64,000 nt of DNA from Taishania sp037189645 (GTDB taxonomy: Bacteria; Bacteroidota; Bacteroidia; Flavobacteriales_D; Crocinitomicaceae), in the NCBI GenBank assembly GCA_037189645.1, contig JBBCIY010000008.1, positions 1-64,000 of the forward strand, read 5' to 3'. The notes under the pieces were generated by a model. It ran no database searches, had not been told where the DNA came from, and saw only the letters and a program-made list of their open reading frames with translations. The position numbers were made by a program, and so were the translations under genes. Positions 61,035-64,000 of this stretch are shown here, one piece after another. The first letter of the stretch is position 1. The number at the start of each line of letters is the position of its first letter.

Positions 61035-63164
61035 ATGTACAAAATAACCCTCATCCTGTTCTTAATCACCGGTTCCCTGTCGTTTGCACAGAAAGAATTA
61101 ACGCTGAAGGATGCCGTCCTGGAGCAATACCGCGGATTCTACCCTGAACAGCCTGTATTGTTCAAGTGGATTCCTGAAAAAACGGAATACACTTACCTGA
61201 AAGGATATACGACACTGGCAAAATCAAGTGTGAATGCGAAAAGCGATGAAGACTGGATGACCATTGCTGAAGTCAATCAGCTGGCAGGGACGAAATTCAA
61301 CTGGTTTTCAGGGTTTGAGTGGATCAACGCGAATGAATTCCTGATTCACGATGGAATGACGTATGTGAAGGTAAATCCCGCAGCTAAAACGGCATCGGTT
61401 GTCAATCAACTGGAAGGTAATGCTGAGAACGCATTGGTTTCAACAGCATCATTGAATGTCGCTTATACTGTTGATAATAATGTTTATATCCACCAAAGAT
61501 CAGAAATCATAGACGGACCTGCAACTCAAGTAACCAGCTTTTCCGACAAAAACATCGTTTCCGGGCAGGCAATTGCACGGAGTGAATTTGGTATCTCAGG
61601 AGGGTTGTTCTGGTCTCCAGATGGAAAAATACTGGCATTTTACCAGAAGGATGAGACAGACGTGCACGATTACCCGCTGCTGGATATCAATGAAACACCG
61701 GGCATTTTAAATTCCATCAAATACCCGATGGCGGGACAGAAATCAGAAAAGCCGCGGGTAGGGGTTTATGATACCGAAACGAAAAACCTGGTCTATATCT
61801 CACCGAAAGGAGCACCCGATGATTACCTGACCAACCTGGTTTTCACTCCCGATAACAACTACGTGATCATCGCGGAAGTGAACCGTGACCAGGACCACAT
61901 GTGGCTGAACGTTTACAATGCGAAAACAGGTGCTTTTATCCGCACTTTATTCGAAGAAACCAACAATAAATGGATCGAACCGGAACACCCTGCTTTCTTC
62001 CCGGACGAAGCATCCAATAACTTTGTATGGATCTCTGAAAGGGATGGTTTCAACAACCTGTATTACTACGATTTCAACGGGCAATTAATCCGCCAGCTGA
62101 CAGCGAACAAATTTGTTGTAAAAGACATCCTGACTGCCAGGAACGGCAAAATTTATTTCTCTGCAACCGGAGAAAATCCGCTGAACACAATGATCTATTC
62201 GGTTGACCTGAAAGGAAGGCAGGCATTGGTAACAAAAACAGAAGGAACCCACCAGTTAGAGCTGTCTTCAAACGGAGCCTTGTATTACGACGGGTATTCC
62301 AATCATACAACACCTTTTGAAGCAAACATCTGCACTTCAACAGGCAAACAGGCAAAACACCTGTTGACCGCTTCCAATCCGCTGGCCGGCTACAAGACCG
62401 GTAAAACGGAGATCGGGAGCATTACGGCAAAAGACGGGACAAAATTGTACACCCGCCTGATCAAACCAAGTGATTTTGATCCTGCTAAAAAATATCCCGT
62501 ACTGATCTATGTTTACGGAGGTCCTCACGCACAGATGATCACCAATTCCTGGTACGACGGTTCTTCTTTGTGGATGAACTGGCTCGCAGAGCAGGGATAC
62601 CTGGTCTTTACGGTAGACAACAGAGGATCAGCGGAACGTGGCTTCGCGTTTGAATCGCAGATCCACCGCCAGCTGGGGAAAGTGGAAATGGAAGACCAGC
62701 TTTCAGGAGTGGACTACCTGAAATCACTCGGATACGTTGATGAAAACCGGATCGCTGTTCACGGATGGTCTTTCGGCGGATTTATGACCACATCCTTACT
62801 GCTCCATTACCCGGGAGTATTCACCACAGGAGTTGCAGGAGGACCTGTTACAGACTGGAAGTATTACGAGATCATGTACGGAGAACGCTACATGGACCGT
62901 CCGGAGCAAAACCAGGAAGGGTACGAGCAAACAAGCCTGCTGACACATGCGAAAAGCCTGAAAGACAATTTATTGCTCATTCACGGAACAGTTGACGACG
63001 TCGTTGTATTACAGCACAATTACGCATTGGTAAAGAAATTCGTTGATCTTGGAATCCAGATGGATTTCTTTCCCTACCCGATGCACCCGCACAACGTAAG
63101 GGGCAAAGACAGGGTACACCTGATGGAGAAAGTACTGAATTTCGTGCTGGAACACAACAAATAA
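61035..63164 (+). CDS. Dipeptidyl-peptidase IV-like S9 peptidase
   Basis: The 709-residue protein has a signal peptide (ending SLSFAQ), an N-terminal beta-propeller (about 60-460: EFGISGGLFWSPDGKILAFY, WISERDGFNNLYYY) and an alpha/beta-hydrolase domain. The catalytic triad is Ser579 (HGWSFGGF), Asp654 (GTVDDVV) and His686 (MHPHNV). It removes dipeptides, often after Pro, from exported peptides. The length is typical. Confidence 0.93.
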   Translation: MYKITLILFLITGSLSFAQKELTLKDAVLEQYRGFYPEQPVLFKWIPEKTEYTYLKGYTTLAKSSVNAKSDEDWMTIAEVNQLAGTKFNWFSGFEWINANEFLIHDGMTYVKVNPAAKTASVVNQLEGNAENALVSTASLNVAYTVDNNVYIHQRSEIIDGPATQVTSFSDKNIVSGQAIARSEFGISGGLFWSPDGKILAFYQKDETDVHDYPLLDINETPGILNSIKYPMAGQKSEKPRVGVYDTETKNLVYISPKGAPDDYLTNLVFTPDNNYVIIAEVNRDQDHMWLNVYNAKTGAFIRTLFEETNNKWIEPEHPAFFPDEASNNFVWISERDGFNNLYYYDFNGQLIRQLTANKFVVKDILTARNGKIYFSATGENPLNTMIYSVDLKGRQALVTKTEGTHQLELSSNGALYYDGYSNHTTPFEANICTSTGKQAKHLLTASNPLAGYKTGKTEIGSITAKDGTKLYTRLIKPSDFDPAKKYPVLIYVYGGPHAQMITNSWYDGSSLWMNWLAEQGYLVFTVDNRGSAERGFAFESQIHRQLGKVEMEDQLSGVDYLKSLGYVDENRIAVHGWSFGGFMTTSLLLHYPGVFTTGVAGGPVTDWKYYEIMYGERYMDRPEQNQEGYEQTSLLTHAKSLKDNLLLIHGTVDDVVVLQHNYALVKKFVDLGIQMDFFPYPMHPHNVRGKDRVHLMEKVLNFVLEHNK

Positions 63165-63185
63165 TACCGGAAACCCTCTGTTCTG

Positions 63186-63599
63186 GTGGGAGATCCCGAC
63201 ATACTCGACGACACGTTTGTCAGCCCTGGAAAGAATCAGTTCAGCAGATTGACAGGCGTGTTTCTCGTCCTGCAGCTTCTGGCATTATTTCTCAGCAATG
63301 CCATCGCATTCTATGAAATGGAGACCATTTTATTTTCCGGCCCTCTTGTCGTAGTATCCGCTCTTATTTTAATCATACTCGGTGTTTTGCACAAAGAACG
63401 TTTACCACTGATCATGGGAAGTTATTCGATTATCCTTGCAGCAATCCTGTTCTTATTGATTTACTTCTACCAGATGGGGCCGTCCATGGCCCGGAAGAAA
63501 CTGCTGGTTCCCTGGACGATCGTCAATTCCCCTTTCCTGCTCCTGTGGACTGTTCTCACCTGGAGATTCCTGGCGCGGAAAAACGGCTCTCCTGCCTGA
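63186..63599 (+). CDS. Small membrane protein
   Basis: A GTG start gives 137 residues with four hydrophobic segments (about 22-40, 47-68, 75-95, 112-128). It begins 21 bp after the peptidase stop, so it may be co-transcribed. No family recognised. Confidence 0.55.
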   Translation: MGDPDILDDTFVSPGKNQFSRLTGVFLVLQLLALFLSNAIAFYEMETILFSGPLVVVSALILIILGVLHKERLPLIMGSYSIILAAILFLLIYFYQMGPSMARKKLLVPWTIVNSPFLLLWTVLTWRFLARKNGSPA

Positions 63600-63690
63600 A
63601 ACCCTTCAAAGAAATCAGTGGTGCTGCAAGCCTGCTGCGGTTCCAGCGTCTCAACAGCGAAGCGATTCTGATTTCTAATATCTTTTTTAC

Positions 63691-63698
63691 TATCTTTG
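63691..63698 (+). promoter_or_regulatory. Helicase promoter -7 box
   Basis: TATCTTTG matches TAnnTTTG exactly, 48 bp before the helicase ATG. No clear -33 TTG was found. Confidence 0.5.
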
Positions 63699-63746
63699 TG
63701 AAACCATCGATATTGCACTTTTTTACAGTCATTTTTTTCAAAACGA

Positions 63747-64000
63747 ATGAGTTATTTAGACGGATTGAACCCAAGCCAGCGCGCCGCTGTTGAAAACATA
63801 TACGGACCTACCATGGTCATTGCAGGAGCCGGTTCCGGAAAAACGCGGGTGCTGACATTCAGAATCGCGTACATGATGGAGCAAGGCATTGACCCATTCA
63901 ATATCCTGGCACTTACATTTACCAACAAGGCAGCGAAAGAAATGCAGGAACGGATCGCGAAGATCAGCTCTTCGGGCGCAATGGGACATTACGGCGTCAG
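63747..64000 (+). CDS. pcrA: UvrD/PcrA-type DNA helicase, 5' part only
   Basis: The frame begins MSYLDGLNPSQRAAVENIYG and has the Q-motif, Walker A (AGAGSGKTRVLTFRI) and motif Ia (ILALTFTNKAAKEMQERI), typical of superfamily 1A helicases UvrD/PcrA. It is cut by the window end after 84 codons. It would act in repair and in displacing proteins from DNA. Confidence 0.93.
   Translation, partial: MSYLDGLNPSQRAAVENIYGPTMVIAGAGSGKTRVLTFRIAYMMEQGIDPFNILALTFTNKAAKEMQERIAKISSSGAMGHYGV

Overview
The window looks like a chromosomal segment of a member of the Bacteroidota, most likely a flavobacterium of the Fluviicola/Crocinitomicaceae kind. Evidence: several -7 boxes of the Bacteroidota form TAnnTTTG, two proteins with a type IX secretion C-terminal sorting domain, a type II-C Cas9 of 1438 residues with 47-base repeats, and many lipoproteins and DUF families typical of the phylum. 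The genus is a guess. The genes are dense and mostly complete; AT-rich patches mark acquired DNA.

Region 1 (1-5440) is an AT-rich island. It holds a J-domain/KTSC protein, a lipoprotein, a large membrane KAP-type NTPase, and a tyrosine recombinase cut off where its frame runs into what looks like the 3' end of a tRNA gene. Region 2 (5581-16945) is one long operon of tightly overlapping genes for a type II secretion/type IV pilus-like machine: three pseudopilins, GspF, a short prepilin peptidase, GspE ATPase, GspD secretin, GspL/M/C-like parts, plus a MORN protein, a beta-rich membrane protein and a lipoprotein. A promoter lies just upstream. A large type IX-exported beta-helix protein follows (17136-20996).

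Region 3 (21165-32428) is ordinary chromosome: a GlsB-like membrane protein, rlmN, a second T9SS-sorted protein, and a minus-strand cluster of SRPBCC, VOC, DUF1801 and YCII domain genes with a Crp/Fnr regulator, then a VWA protein. Region 4 (32517-34783) contains a perfect 108-bp direct repeat, whose left copy is the 3' end of a lipoprotein gene. It brackets an AT-rich module with two exported proteins, an XRE regulator and a possible phage holin remnant.

Region 5 (34784-42496) is a type II-C CRISPR-Cas locus: leader, an array of 11 repeats and 10 spacers, a shared terminator, cas2, cas1, a 437-bp gap, cas9, and a divergent tracrRNA, followed by tRNA-Arg(CCT). The two leader-proximal repeats are enlarged from 47 to 102 bases by related but non-identical 55-base insertions at the same position. 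That position falls in the predicted internal loop of the crRNA:tracrRNA duplex. The spacer between the two enlarged repeats reads like the 5' third of a tRNA-Leu gene. This is the most unusual thing in the window.

Region 6 (42570-64000) is chromosome again: a DUF4301 protein, an O-methyltransferase-like protein, a three-gene reductase/epimerase operon, an L,D-transpeptidase, small lipoprotein genes, a 2040-residue alpha-2-macroglobulin, an ankyrin/DUF2271/PepSY-flavoreductase operon that may form an extracytosolic flavin electron chain, a DPP-IV-like peptidase, and the start of a UvrD/PcrA helicase cut by the window edge.
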